This document shows positions 1 to 11,596 of a DNA stretch of 64,000 nucleotides, in pieces. Source of the DNA: Phaeophleospora eucalypticola. Lineage: Eukaryota; Ascomycota; Dothideomycetes; Mycosphaerellales; Mycosphaerellaceae. The stretch's first letter is position 1; each line of letters opens with the position of its first letter. The notes under the pieces were generated by a model. The model saw nothing but the letters and a program-made list of their open reading frames with translations, was not told the origin of the DNA and searched no databases. The stretch lies in assembly GCA_022814565.1 (NCBI GenBank), contig JAKLNG010000001.1, positions 1,116,001-1,180,000 of the forward strand, in the 5' to 3' direction. Both the position numbers and the translations under genes were made by a program.

Positions 1-547
1 GCGGTTTTGTCTTTGAGCTTGCATAGCGTAGGTGCATTGGGAAACATCGAAATGAAGACAGACTGCGAAAGGAGCACATTGTACATAGGAACGAGTAATG
101 TTGATTGATAATGTTCATCACGATGAACTTCTTCTGCATACTTTGTTTGCCTCAACACTGTTCCTCATCGCATTGCTCCCGTCCGCATCCCGAGCAGGCT
201 GGAAGTATTGGATCTGCATCATTTCAAGGGCAATGCCTGTTTCGACTGACGTGCTCAGGTGAGCAGGGCTACCCAAAGCCAATCTGCGCTTCACCTCTCA
301 CCTCAGATTCATGACTACACAGAGCTTGAAGTCGGCAACGTTCACGTATGTATGATGTTACCATCGCCACCTACATGTCAAATCGTATCCGTCAGCACGG
401 ATGCTCAGCCACTCGACACACGTCGACATTCGGACACAGGAAGAGAGCATCTTGATTATTCAGTAATGCGTGTTCATTCAGAGCGCTCCTGAGAGGTATT
501 ATCTATCATCATCAAAGTCATAGGTCTTCGTCAAAAAGAAAGCGCCC
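1..547. other. Gene-free left edge
   Basis: Only short, unconvincing open frames occur here. It is probably 3' flank of the alpha-glucosidase gene, which ends at 548 on the minus strand. I see no RNA gene or repeat. Confidence 0.5.
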
Positions 548-3500
548 TTAAGCCCAGGTGAGCTTCCAGTCACTCGACCAAGCACCCATGCTAGTGGCGT
601 TCTGGAGTCCCTTCAAGCTGAGCACCTTGCTCGTGCTGTTGTAGCTGACACCACTGTTGATCTTCATCCCGTTCAACGAGACGGAGCTTGGCTGTTTCTG
701 CACACCCAGAACGGTCACGTTGGCCAAGCTGTTGGTGTCCTTGTACAAGCCACGGCTGGAAGCGTAGAGAGTTCCGTTCGAGGCAGTCATGTCAACGATG
801 AGGCTCGATGGAGGATTGATGCTCTCGCCGTCATCGAGGTAGACCTGGCCAGTGGCTGAGCCGTCCGCGTCCAGTGCAGCGATCAGACTCCAAGAGCTGT
901 TGCGACACTCTGCTGTGGTGTAGAGAGCTTCCTGCTGCGGCAGGATGTATCCACCGCGAACGAACAGAGGAATATGAGACAGCGGTGCGGCGAACGAGAC
1001 GTTCTGGCCTGGACGAGCAGACACTGCAGCTTGGGTGTACCAATCGTACCAGACCTCGCCGTTCTTGACACCCGGGAACACTGCCTTTACCTCCTTCTGG
1101 CCTTGACCAAGAGCAGGCGCAACCATGAGAGCCGGTCCGAGGAGGAACTGGTTGTCGACGGCTTTGAGCGTTGGGTCGTTCGGGAATTCCCAAGATAGCG
1201 CCTTCATCACGGTGCTGCCAGTGGTGTGCGCCAGGTAGAACAGCGTGTACATATACGGCAGCAGCGAGTAGCGGATATTCATTGCCTTCTTGGATGCTTC
1301 AGCAACAGACGCCCAGATGTAGGCTTCTTGCGAGTTGGCCGACAGCGTGTTGTGGTTTCTGTAGAAGGGGAAGAAGGCGGAAAGCTGCATCCATCGATTG
1401 CACAGCTCTTCGTCTGAGTTGCCGTTAAAGCCACAAGTGTCGACGCCGAACTGTCACAAGTTAGAATCCTGCATAGCACTCTTGAAGTATTTCAGACTTA
1501 CCATCGGGATACCAAACAGCGCGAAGTTGAGCGCTTGAGAGATCGAGAAGTACATGTAGGCGAACAAGCTGGTGTTGTCTCCACCCCAGTGGCCTGCCCA
1601 CTTACCACTGCCAGCAAATGTGCTGCGTCCGATGATGAAGGGACGCTTCTCTGGGAAAACTGCGAGCAGACCTTGGTAGGTAGCGTTCAAGATCTGGTGG
1701 CCAAACAGACTGTGGACGTCGTATTCTTCGACGCCATCGATGTGAGTCGCGTTCGGGCTCACCGCATGCACTGCAAGATCTCCATTGACGTTGTTGATAG
1801 CGTAAGGTGGCTGGTTGACGTTACGGACGCCAGGTGTGATTGAAGGAGCCACGAAGTAAGAAGTGGTCGATGCAGATGGAGTGGCAGCGGCAACGGATGA
1901 AGCCTGGGACGCCGACGAGGAAGAAGCTGCTGCAGCTTCAGTCGCATTGGTGAGGTTGAAGCCTTCTGGGTAGGTCAGTACCAGGTTGCCTGGCTCGCCA
2001 GGAAGACCGAATGGTGGATGGACTGGGTTTAGGCTGAGGTTACCAGTGCCGCAGCTGCCAATGCAGAAAGAAGAGACTTCAGACATGTCGATCCAGATAC
2101 CATCCCAAGGCACGTTCTTGTAATGCGACAGAAGGCTGTCAGTCCACCATGGAACAGCCTGTTCGGCGTGCCAGTCTGGGAAGACTGTGTATCCTGGCCA
2201 GACGGATCCAATGTATTGGCTGCCATCTGGATTCTTGAGGAATACCCCACGGTCGTTGCCGTCAGTGTAGATAGAGTAGTTGTCTGAAGCATTGTTTGGG
2301 TTGGGAATGTAAAGCGCCGAGTCAACAATTGGGACGTAGTGCTGGCCATTGTCGTGCAGGCGGCCCAAGAACTCCTGGCCTGCTGGATACGGGAATGTAT
2401 TTGGATCGTTCTCGAAGTCACGGTACTGGAACATGTAGTCGATGTCTGTCCAAACGGTCTCGAGTGGAATGTCGAAGTCTCGGTAGGTGTTCACGACGTC
2501 CTCCAATTGGGTCCAGTTCTTGTATCCCCATCGGCACTGATGGAATCCGAACGTCCAATACTGTTGCATTGCAGGCAGGCCAATGGCTCCAGTCTGGTAC
2601 TGCTTTGTGACCGCGTCTGGCGTTGGACCGTCAAAGATGAAGAGGTCGATGGATCCGCCAAGCGATCGCCATGTCAAGTTGGTGGGGAGCATCAAAGCTT
2701 CCATGCCATGAGCGTTGCGCAGGAAGACACCGTGGCTCATACCAACGTAGTCGCCATTCGCAGTTGTGTTTTGGGTGGTGACGAGAGTGTGCTTTCCAGT
2801 CTTCTCATCCACCTCATAGTATCTCGTGTCCATGTAAAACGGATGGACACCGTAGATGTTCTCATCAATCGGATCACCCACGTCAGCTGCGTAGAAGGTG
2901 GCAGTGAAGTTGTTGCCCAGACGCAGGTCATGGATTCGCTCTCCCATGCCGTAGAGATTGTAGTTTCGTGGCAACTGAGAAACGAACTCGATGAATTGGT
3001 TCTCGTACACAAGGACGCTGCCGGTCGTATCGAAGAGAACATCACCAGTGGACTTGCGGACCACCTTGAAGGCGAAAGAAGGCTCGTTTGTCCAGCTGAA
3101 CTGCAAGTCGATATTTTGCGTCTCTGGGTCAGGCACACCCTGCTTTGGGACAGGTACTATCTCGTCGCTGAGGATATACTGGCTGCTGTTGCTGCTGTCG
3201 AGGTAGGCTGGCTGGATCAAGATGCGCATCCTATGCGCAGACTGCAGGTCCAGCTCGAAGTTGAGCGTCTCGATGTCAGTACCGTAGACATTGCACTGGC
3301 TGATGTCAGCTTTGGATGTCACATATTTGCGTATGTCTTGCTCACAGCGTCTCCAGCAAGGTTGAGTGTGGCCGTGAAGCCGTACTCGGTGTGATTCACG
3401 TTGCTGGCGTGATATCCTGGACATAGTGCCTGTGCCTGTTTGGCATTCGGATCTTTGATGTTTGGCAGTATGTTGGGCCCAATATCGGCGGAGGCAGGGA

Positions 3501-3687
3501 CGGTGAAAGGAATAGAGTATGTGCTCGTGGCACCCGAGACCGTCGCCGTGGCAATCGAGTTGGTCGATGAGCCCGAGCTGTATGCGCTGGTGGTGAGGCC
3601 ATCTGCGAGGTTTGAGGTTGTGTCCTGCTGGCCGTAAACCAGAGGTGAGACGGCAAGCAGAGCCTGCGTCCAGCTGAAGCGCGCCAT
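548..3687 (-). CDS. Secreted alpha-glucosidase, glycoside hydrolase family 31
   Basis: Hydrolyses terminal alpha-glucosidic bonds (maltose, malto-oligosaccharides, starch ends) outside the cell or in the wall. Exons on the minus strand: 3687-3346, 3295-1502, 1450-548; introns of 50 and 51 nt restore one frame of 1012 aa, a usual size for fungal GH31 enzymes. The start MARFSWTQALLAVSPLVYG gives a clear signal peptide; an in-frame ATG at 3762 would add 25 residues and is also hydrophobic. The GH31 nucleophile motif GIWIDMSE puts the nucleophile at about Asp517, and HWGGDNTS the acid/base at about Asp687. Splicing over the second intron creates GIPMFGVDTCGFNG, a family hallmark. A Ser/Ala-rich linker interrupts the catalytic region around residues 560-590. 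Many N-x-S/T sites fit secretion. Exact substrate preference cannot be read from sequence. Confidence 0.93.
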
Positions 3688-4514
3688 GTCGTGCTGAGCT
3701 TGCTGCCAGACGGTGTCGAGGGAAAAAGGAGGGAGAAGACGTAGTAGGAGAGGAAGTTGCATGCCGGATGCTACCCACCGCGATATATCAGTGTGTTGTG
3801 AATAGGCTATCGGGTTCTCGCGCCGTGCAGCGCGTCCGCGGCGCCGTCGTGAAGAGTGGTGATGATGAAGATCAGTCGTCTCCCCCCGCCGTCTCTCTTC
3901 CCAAAGCGGCTGTCACGGGCAAGAGATTGAAGAGATGTCGTCAGGAACAGGTATGGTGTCGATGTAGCTGGGACATCTCCAGCATCGTTTCACCGACGCG
4001 TGCAGACGCTCCCCGCAAATCTTTGCTGCTGCGATTCGCAGGCGCCGCCGAGAAAGGCTCCGGAAAGGGCAGCCACATGTGTCACGTCGGCTCTTGAGCC
4101 TTCGTGTGCACGAAAGAAAGTTTGTAGAAGATGTCTTGCAGCGAGAATTTCGCCGCATGGTGGAGGACCGACGTGAAGAAGAAGACGAAGGATTCCCAAG
4201 TGGACCCCAGAAGTCCATTCTCCACTGGAGTGAATGGCTGGAGAAAGCGGAGTCGGTCCGACTGTCATATTCTTGACCTTCCTCTTCGAGTGTAAATGTG
4301 AACACGCAATACTTACACCCATTATCCGGTTCGGGGACAAGCAAATATTCTTAACAGGCCGCACAATTCTGCCGAAGTATTGGGATGGAACTTGTGGGCT
4401 ACGGCTTGGCATGGACTTCATATCGGCCTCTGGCGGCGATTGCAATGAAGCTTCTATTGAACTCTAATGTGCCTCTCCCGGCTGACAACCAGATGGCCGA
4501 CTTCATCTGTCCTT
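3688..4514. other. Intergenic region upstream of the alpha-glucosidase
   Basis: About 830 bp between the alpha-glucosidase start and the 3' end of the methyltransferase gene. Short open frames on both strands have no protein-like composition. It presumably holds the alpha-glucosidase promoter; I see no site I can name. Confidence 0.4.
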
Positions 4515-5790
4515 TCAGTACATCTGCACTTCAACCAGAGCCCGACCGACACCACCGTCCATCCCAGCCACTCCATGATTTTCTATCTCATACGCCACGG
4601 CTCCCTTTTCTCGGCACGCTTCTTTGAGGCCATCAACTGAGCCTCCAACTCCAAAGTAGATACGCTTTGCACCAATCATAGCTTTGGCCATCTTTACTCG
4701 CCTCAACAAGATTGCGAGAAGGTCGACGAAGGCCACTGTCGACTCAGGGCTGTAGATTGTCTCAGCAGCAAGAATTACAAGTCCCATCTCTGGTGCCGAA
4801 GGAGGTATGTGTTCTGCAAGCGTTGATGACCAAGGTCCAGAGAGCAAGTTAAATGTGAGGTTCTTGCCCTTCACCTCAGCCACGAAGCGTTCCAATATCT
4901 CTGGCGTCAGCTCGAATTCGCCACTGCTTGCTTCTGTTGGCCTTGGTCGTGTCTCGCCCAGTTGGTCGTCTCCACTAGTAGCCGCCCAGTTGAGAATGAT
5001 ATTTGGAAGTGTGATAAGCCGTAGCACTTCTTCGTTGTAATCGGCAAAGGTGAATGTGAGGCCTTGTAGATCTTTTTGCAGAGCATGACGGTATAACACC
5101 ATTGACGGTAGTGCGGTACCAGCTCCGAGCTGTCATCGAAGTCAGCATGATCCAATGCCAATGATCAGATGGCGTACCTCAACAACCTGATCGCATCGTA
5201 TCAGCTCATCAATGTCTTTGCGTGGACCACGATCTAGTAGCAGACTGGCAAGGTCAACCGAGCACTCCCAAGTCTTGAAGCCGCCTTCGTAAATCCCGGC
5301 GCGAAGGTCTGACTTGTCGATCTGATCAATCACTTCATCGTTGGCGTCTGAGTCTTCTTCGACGAGCTGGACACGGACATCGAACAGCTCTCGTCTCGGA
5401 ATGTGCGCTATTTTGCCGAGTGGAGATTCTACGCGGACTGTGCTGTAGGATATTCGTTCAGGTAGAGTGGAAATCTATTGCCTAGTTAGCGGTACTGTGA
5501 GAAGGGAAGAGGCGATCTCGGCGGAATCAAAGAATCAACTGTTCGCCAACCAGCCGCCATCGACGGGTATGATTAGTGACGCGAAGAATCGGGAGCTGAA
5601 TCTAAGGCAGTGAAACAGACAGTATGAGATGAATTCGCATACCTACCAAGTCTTCCAGTCTGTGCTGCTTAACGGGCTTCGTACTTGCCGCCGACGGCGG
5701 TGCCGTTGCGCCGCTCGAGTTGACAGGAGCGACGACGTCGTCATCGCTGTCGCCTTCATTGCTTGCGAATCTAAATTGGAAAGACATCAC
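4515..5790 (-). CDS. HPM1: Protein-histidine N-methyltransferase, Hpm1/METTL18-like
   Basis: A seven-beta-strand SAM-dependent methyltransferase of the Hpm1/METTL18 group; the yeast member methylates a histidine of ribosomal protein Rpl3. Exons on the minus strand: 5790-5647, 5474-5178, 5129-4515 (introns 172 and 48 nt), giving 351 aa in frame. Seen in the product: an N-terminal Ser/Ala-rich tail, then LPERISYSTV, then GGFKTWECSVDLASLL, then motif I reading VVELGAGTALPS across the second splice junction, and a late AAETIYSP segment matching the family's SETIY block. The spliced motif I is strong support for that junction. The first intron is long for this window, and its acceptor AATAG was chosen by frame and homology. 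A different substrate in this organism cannot be excluded. Confidence 0.85.
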
Positions 5791-6188
5791 CGCTGGATGC
5801 CTAAAGTTCAGCTGAAAGGAAAAAGATGCAGAGTCGATGGATTTATCGGAGTTCAGATTCTAACGCCGACCGTGCACGTGCCATGCGCACAAAATCCATT
5901 GAAAATGATCATCAAGTTTTGATGGACAAGATCAATGCGGTAACCTCGGGCATAGCGGCCGCATCGTGCGCATGCATCGCGCAACATCCATGTATTCGCT
6001 TGTTGATTGACGTTTCGTGATTTTCGTTTCTGTCTCGTTTGCTTGGTCATCGTTCCTGCCTGCTGGGACGAGCACTAGCAAGCATATAAGCAACTTGGAA
6101 GTCTCCAACACTTTCCTTCCAAGTACCATCGACCATCAACCATCACACCCATACTGTCCGTTCGAGTTAACAAACCATACTATCCAAG
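5791..6188 (+). promoter_or_regulatory. Divergent promoter region with TATA-like box
   Basis: A 398 bp gap between divergently transcribed HPM1-like and dehydrogenase genes. A TATAAG at 6085-6090 lies about 100 bp upstream of the dehydrogenase ATG, followed by a CA/CT-rich leader ending in a start context of CCAAGATG. The TATA role is inferred from position only. Confidence 0.4.
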
Positions 6189-7287
6189 ATGTCTCAAGCA
6201 CCAACAACTCCATTCCAGCCCTACGCGGCAGTCCATGAGAATACCAAGGGTCCAGGGGATGCTCGTCCAACCGCCCTCCAAATCATCAAAGACGAGAACG
6301 CAGCTGGCAAGCTCAAGGGTCAAACCGTGCTCATCACCGGTTGCTCTGCAGGCATTGGAATCGAGACAGCTCGAGCCCTGTATGAGACCGGAGCGAAACT
6401 ATTCCTCACAGCCCGTGACATTCCCAAGCTGAACGGGATCATTGACGACATCGTTTCCAAGGCCACGAACAAAGATGCTCCACGCCCAGAGACATTGGAG
6501 ATTCACCTCGACTCTCTCGACAGCGTTCGCAAAGGCGCGGAGGAGTTCAAGAAACGTTCTTCTCAACTCAACATCCTCATCACCAATGCTGGAGTGTAAG
6601 CAATGCCCAGCCCAATTTTTGGTCAATTCTTGCTAACTCTTAATCAGCATGGCCTGCCCCTATAGCACAACCAAAGACGGCTTCGAGCTCCAAATCGGCA
6701 CCAACCACTTCGCCCACTTCCTCCTTTTCCAACTCCTCAAGCCCACCCTCTTGAAGTCTGCCAAGGAGTCCGGAACCTCCTCCCGTGTCATCACGGTCTC
6801 CAGCGCTGGCCACCGCATGTCCGAAATCCTCTTCGATGACATGACTTTCTCAAACGGCCAGACGTACCACAAATGGCAAGCGTACGGCCAATCCAAGACT
6901 GCAAACATCTACATGGCCTCATCCATTGAGCGCCACTACGGAGCCCAGAACTTACACGGCCTGTCTCTGCATCCAGGAGGCATCAACACGGACTTGGGAA
7001 GGCACTTGTCGCCAGAGGACTACGCTAGCTTGGGAGTTGATAAGATGCAAAACATGTTCAAGAATCCTGAGCAGGGCGCCGCGACCACAGTGTGGGCAGC
7101 TGTGTCGCCTCACTTTGAGGGAAAGAATGGCGGTCGATATCTTGCCGAGTGTGGCGAATGCGGGCCAATGGCAGAGGGGGCCCAAATCGGGGCGCCTGGA
7201 TATGGAAAGCATGTCTACAATCCAGACTCAGAGGAGAAGCTGTGGAAACTAAGCTACGAGGCTGTTGGCTTGCCTGTCGAGGATTAG
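6189..7287 (+). CDS. Short-chain dehydrogenase/reductase
   Basis: NAD(P)-dependent oxidoreductase of the classical SDR type, related to the retinol dehydrogenase/WW-oxidoreductase-like group. Exons 6189-6595 and 6648-7287 flank a 52 nt intron (GTAAGC...AATCAG) and give 348 aa. The cofactor motif TGCSAGIG is at residues 50-57, and the splice junction rebuilds NAGVMACP, a typical SDR block at about 133-140. The catalytic Ser is in VSSAGH (about 187-188) and the YxxxK pair in YGQSK (Tyr215, Lys219). HPGGINTDLGRH follows as the usual substrate-loop region. No signal peptide or membrane helix is evident, so it is probably cytosolic. The substrate is not predictable; neighbours give no pathway hint. 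Confidence 0.9.
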
Positions 7288-7473
7288 AGAAGGTCGATCG
7301 ACATCGACAGACAACTTCAAAGAAAAGGCACGTAGCTTCGTCCAAATTCCAAACTTCATAACATCATCTCTTTCATTCGGCGCCAGCGTATGCAAAGGCG
7401 ACCATGGGTATCATCGTGCACAATTTCAAGCCGTAATATCATGTCGTCGTGCTGTCATTCAAACCAACGCTGA

Positions 7474-9153
7474 TCAAAGTTCCCTCGCACCCTTGGTGCT
7501 TCCAATCAAGTTCCTGTCTTCTGCCTCTGCTCTTGAAACAATCATGGCGTAATTCTCCGCTTCCAATTTGCGGCTCGCATCGCGCTGATTTTCCAATCGC
7601 TCAATTCCCAAGTCGATGGCTTCAATGTGGATCTCCAGTGGCACCTTGGCAGTCCCCACCGTCTCTGGAAGCGCAACACGCTCACGAAGGTCTTCGAGAT
7701 TGTGCTGTATCTCCTGCAACTTCAGTATCGTAGCGGTGACGTGCCCCCAAGCAGCTCTTCGGTATGTGTTGACGTCGCTCAGAAGCTTCAGCTGCTTCTC
7801 AACCTTTGCGACCGAGGCTCTATTGCCGCCCAATTTGGTCCACAGAGTTGCGAAGAGCTCGTCTTTGGTGCTTCCGATCTTGACGCCATCTCGCGTAACG
7901 ATCTCAGAAATGACATCCAATCGTCCGTCCAGGTTCTCCAAGATCTCCCTGAGAGCAAATGCTTCGGTAATGAGGTTGATGATTTGTTCTTCGACTGCAT
8001 TGGTATGGCGAAGATACTGGTCCAACAGCACATCGCGGGAGAGACTTAGTGGCTGGAAGGGTGCGAAGATGTTCAGGTTGTTGTTGACCCATTTTGAAAT
8101 CGCTCCTTTCGATGCTTCTTTCGCCTCCACGCCATCAATCACTGAAAGCGTCCAGCGATTCGTGCTGAGGATGTGATCAACAGCTCTGCCGATGCGCGAA
8201 TTGAATCGACTCAAGTCTTGCGATGCCTGGCGTGCAGTGTCGATGAAGCCACCAAACTCAAACACCAGCTCATTCTTTGATGGCAGCTGAGAGTACTGTA
8301 CAACGTGCTTCAAGTCGCGGATGCTAGCTTCGCCGCGCTTCATGTCCAGCGGAAGCTGAGCACCTGTCGCGGATTCTGCAAGCACTTCTTGAAATGCGTC
8401 TTGGGCCTGCACGAGTTTGCCAAATTCCGCGTTGCCTTGAACTTCCGGTGCAATCGACAGAGGACAGAAAGATAGGCTTGAGGTGAACGGAAGTCGACAG
8501 ATCGGAGTCAAGGCGTTGTTAATGCTGTTTGTTAGGAAGCCACCTGCGAAGACCAGCGCTGCAACGACCAGATAAAGAAGCACGCCGAATGCGAGCAACG
8601 GCTTCAGGTTCTGCAATGCCAAAGCTGCCACGCTTCCGAGATAGCCCAAAATTGGGCGAAAGACACGCTGCCAGAGCATTGTAGCAGGCTGCGCTGCGTC
8701 TTCCTCGTCCGAATCGTAGTCTGCGTCCCGATGTTGTGAAAGCTTTGAATCTCTGAAGTGTCCTGCGTCGCTTGTTGTACTCCGATCGAGCTTTCTCGTG
8801 CGTGGTGTCGCAGACCGCGTCTTCTTCCTCAATTCGCCGGCATCGCTGGTCAAAGACCGCTCCAAAGATCTGATGTGCGGCGTAGAAGCCCGTTTGCTGG
8901 ATGCCTTGTTTGGGCTACCATCGGGAGAAGGCATGACCAGCTCAGGTTCCACAGACGACCTCAGGTTCCGACGTCGTGGCAGGTCGCGACCGTCTACCAG
9001 GGAAGCTCTCGTCTCGTATGTGCGTGGGCGATATTCTTCTCCCAATTCATCACGTTCCTCATCCTCGTCGTAGATCTGTCTGTCCTCCTCGTAATCTTCC
9101 ATGTCGTCCCAGGACTCCGTAAGATCGGGTCGAGCGCGTCGATTGCGCGTCAT
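7474..9153 (-). CDS. Single-pass membrane protein with basic Ser/Thr-rich N-terminus, unknown function
   Basis: One uninterrupted frame of 559 aa. I do not recognise the family. Residues 1-160 are charged and disordered-looking: an acidic patch at about 15-40, an RRRNLR cluster near 60, and two copies of an L-x-R-S-x-T-S-D-A-G motif (about 97-106 and 122-131) inside basic S/T/R-rich sequence. One strong hydrophobic helix lies at about 184-206. Beyond it is a roughly 350-residue, mainly helical domain with four Cys close after the helix and heptad-like stretches toward the C-terminus. A basic, phosphorylatable tail, one membrane span and a large luminal domain would fit an inner nuclear membrane or ER protein, but this is inference. 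The gene is convergent with the upstream dehydrogenase. Confidence 0.8.
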   Translation of the reverse strand: MTRNRRARPDLTESWDDMEDYEEDRQIYDEDEERDELGEEYRPRTYETRASLVDGRDLPRRRNLRSSVEPELVMPSPDGSPNKASSKRASTPHIRSLERSLTSDAGELRKKTRSATPRTRKLDRSTTSDAGHFRDSKLSQHRDADYDSDEEDAAQPATMLWQRVFRPILGYLGSVAALALQNLKPLLAFGVLLYLVVAALVFAGGFLTNSINNALTPICRLPFTSSLSFCPLSIAPEVQGNAEFGKLVQAQDAFQEVLAESATGAQLPLDMKRGEASIRDLKHVVQYSQLPSKNELVFEFGGFIDTARQASQDLSRFNSRIGRAVDHILSTNRWTLSVIDGVEAKEASKGAISKWVNNNLNIFAPFQPLSLSRDVLLDQYLRHTNAVEEQIINLITEAFALREILENLDGRLDVISEIVTRDGVKIGSTKDELFATLWTKLGGNRASVAKVEKQLKLLSDVNTYRRAAWGHVTATILKLQEIQHNLEDLRERVALPETVGTAKVPLEIHIEAIDLGIERLENQRDASRKLEAENYAMIVSRAEAEDRNLIGSTKGAREL

Positions 9154-9957
9154 GCCGCCGGCGAACGCAGAGAGTATTGTTTCGGCGGATAATATCGAAG
9201 GAGAACGTGCTGTTCGTTTGCGAAAGGCGTAGCGGAGGGGGATGCGGTGGGGGTCGTAGCAGTAAGCTATCCCGGGGCGATGGGTTGAAGATGCAGCAGA
9301 AGTGGTTTAAGTAAGAATGAAAGACGGGAAGCAAGGCGTCTGAAGTGGATATGCGACATGGTGAATGGCCGTCCAGTCACCCGCCTCCCATCCCATCAGC
9401 AGGCTGCCTCGCGTGCGCGCCATTCACTTCCACCCATGAACCCTGACGTCACCGCGCTAGTTTTGGCGCTAAATATCTTGGCGAACGCATTGATCACTTT
9501 CACGAGCACTTGCATCTTACTTCACTTCGCGAGAGTGTACATCAAACCTCATTGCATTTTCGAGACATAATCCTGTAATAACTCTGGCGCTGATTTCGGG
9601 ATGTTTCAATTACCGCTAGCATTCGCACGATTCGTGAAAAAGCGAACATGAGGCAGCCGCGATTTGCAACACGCCTCTCTGCCTCATTGCGTCGCGGTCG
9701 ACTTGCTTTCTAAATCTCGCTTTTGAGCCTTGTCAGAGAATCGGCTGAGGCATCAGAGAAGAGCACATCAAGTTCAGAGCTGGCCGGCACAGCTGGTCCC
9801 CGCCGAGCCAATTAGGAAGGTCAAACAAGGACCCACATCGACTACTGATGTCTCTTCGGCCAAGTATTCGCCCGGCGATTCAGCCCATTTCTTGCATCGA
9901 GCTGTCATTGTTCTTGCTCCTGATTACTCTTCATCAAAAGTCTTGTTGTTTTGCATC
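9154..9957. other. Divergent intergenic region
   Basis: About 800 bp between the membrane protein start and the aminotransferase start. An upstream in-frame ATG at 9730 exists, but the sequence from there to 9957 does not look like protein. Presumed to hold both promoters. Confidence 0.4.
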
Positions 9958-11391
9958 ATGTCTGGACTGGACGTCGCCGAAATCCGCAGCCACTTCCCCG
10001 CTCTCCAACAGAAGCAAGTCTACTTCGACAATGCCGGCGGAAGCCAGGTCTTGAAGGAAGTCATTGATGCGTACAAGAGCCCTATTCCACGATAACCAAT
10101 CTTTTCTCTGACCTTTCATTCACAGCATCGTAGCCTATCTCACCTCGAACAACGTTCAACTCGGTGCCAGCTACCCAGTTTCTCAAGCCTCAACGGATCT
10201 CTTCGAGCAAGGATGTGCAGCTGTCGCAAAATACATCAACACAACGCAAGATTGTGTAGTGCTCGGGCCTTCTACAACTCAGCTGTTCCGGAACCTGTCC
10301 CTCTCGCTCTATGAGTATATAACTCCAGGCTCTGAGATTATTGTCAGCCTTCTGGACCACGAAGCCAACATCGCCTCATGGGTCCAGCTCGCTGAATGGA
10401 GGCAATGCACGCTTAAATGGTGGAATGCCGAAGACAAGAAGAATCCCCAGCTTGACTGCAATGTGCTGCGCAAGCTGATGACAGAGAAGACAAAGCTGGT
10501 GTGTTGCACTCACACCAGCAATATCCTTGGTACCATCAACGACGTCAAAGCGATCGCCAAGACTGTTCACGAAGTCCCGGGCGCTCTCTTATGCGTGGAC
10601 GCTGTCGCATACGCGCCGCACAGAGCAATCGATGTCGCTGACTGGGGCGTCGACTTCTATTCTTTCTCGTGGTACAAGCTCTACGGGCCTCACATCGCTT
10701 CCATGTACGCATCGAAGGAAGCGCAGAAATGCCTTCGAACCCTCGGGCACTTTTTCAAGCCCACAGACAGTCTGGAGAATCTACTTGGTTTGGCAGCTGC
10801 AAATTACGAGCTCACTGCTTCGATACCGAAAGTCTGCGAGTACCTACGAGGCATTTCTTGGGAAGACAGCGCAAAGCATGAGGAGAAGCTACAAGCAATT
10901 CTCATTGATTACCTCAATTCCAAGCCGGATGAGTTTCAAATCCTTGGCGAGCCTGTGGCCGACAAAGAAAAGCGCGTGCCGGTGATCAGCTTCACAGTGA
11001 AAGGAAGAAAGAGCAGGGATGTGGTGGATGCGATCGAAGCGAAGAGCAACTTCGGATGTAGATGGGGCTCGTTCTACTCTAATCGACTGGTGAAGGAGGT
11101 GCTTGGTTTGGACCCCGTTGATGGCGTGGTGAGGGTGAGCCTGCTGCACTACAACACAGGTGAGTGCAATATTTCCAACATGACCAGATGCCCATTTGAG
11201 GCGCAGTGGTGCCTTGACCGGTCCACTGTGCGTTCAGCAATAGCACGCGCTCTCTACATTGCTGTGCGTCGGAGCGCTCCTTCGCTGCCTCAGAAAGCAA
11301 TGTTTCCAACAGATACACAAGTACTAACATAGTCACAGAGGAGGAGATCAGTGACTACGTCAAAGTTTTGGATGAAGTTGTCCATTCGTAG
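9958..11391 (+). CDS. PLP-dependent aminotransferase class V, cysteine-desulfurase-like
   Basis: A fold-type I PLP enzyme of the class V family, closest in pattern to cysteine desulfurase-like proteins of the VC1184 type. Exons 9958-10070, 10126-11159 and 11339-11391 (introns 55 and 179 nt) encode 399 aa. Seen: YFDNAGGSQ near the start, HTSNILGTIND, the PLP-aspartate region LCVDAVAYAPH, and the Schiff-base lysine in SWYKLYGPH at about Lys222. The last junction gives the expected ending LHYNTEEEISDYVKVLDEVVHS. The ATG at 9958 starts directly with the conserved N-terminal helix, so it was preferred over 9730. If the 179 nt intron is kept, the frame stays open for 57 more codons to a stop at 11330-11332. 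Whether the substrate is cysteine is not shown. Confidence 0.88.
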
Positions 11392-11596
11392 ATACCTAGA
11401 ACTCAGAAAGTTTGCTCCAAGCTTCTCTTTCCTGCTGATCGTGATGGCCGACCTTGAGCAATCTTCTCAAGTCGCTATCGGCGATGTCCACGCCGGTACT
11501 CTCAAGGGTATCACAATCGATCGCTGTTTTGAATTCCCAATCTCCGCCTTCCATCCTCACTCCTGTGCCAACGAGGCTTTGCACGAGCACGCCTCG

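Noticed and set aside
2339..3394. Plus-strand open frame of 351 codons opposite the alpha-glucosidase
   Set aside because: It is a shadow on the complementary strand of a clear GH31 coding region and has no family features.
3454..3778. Direct reading of the long minus-strand frame from 3778 as the alpha-glucosidase N-terminus
   Set aside because: Its first 150 residues are out of frame with the signal peptide and conserved N-domain; splicing out 3296-3345 gives the natural protein.
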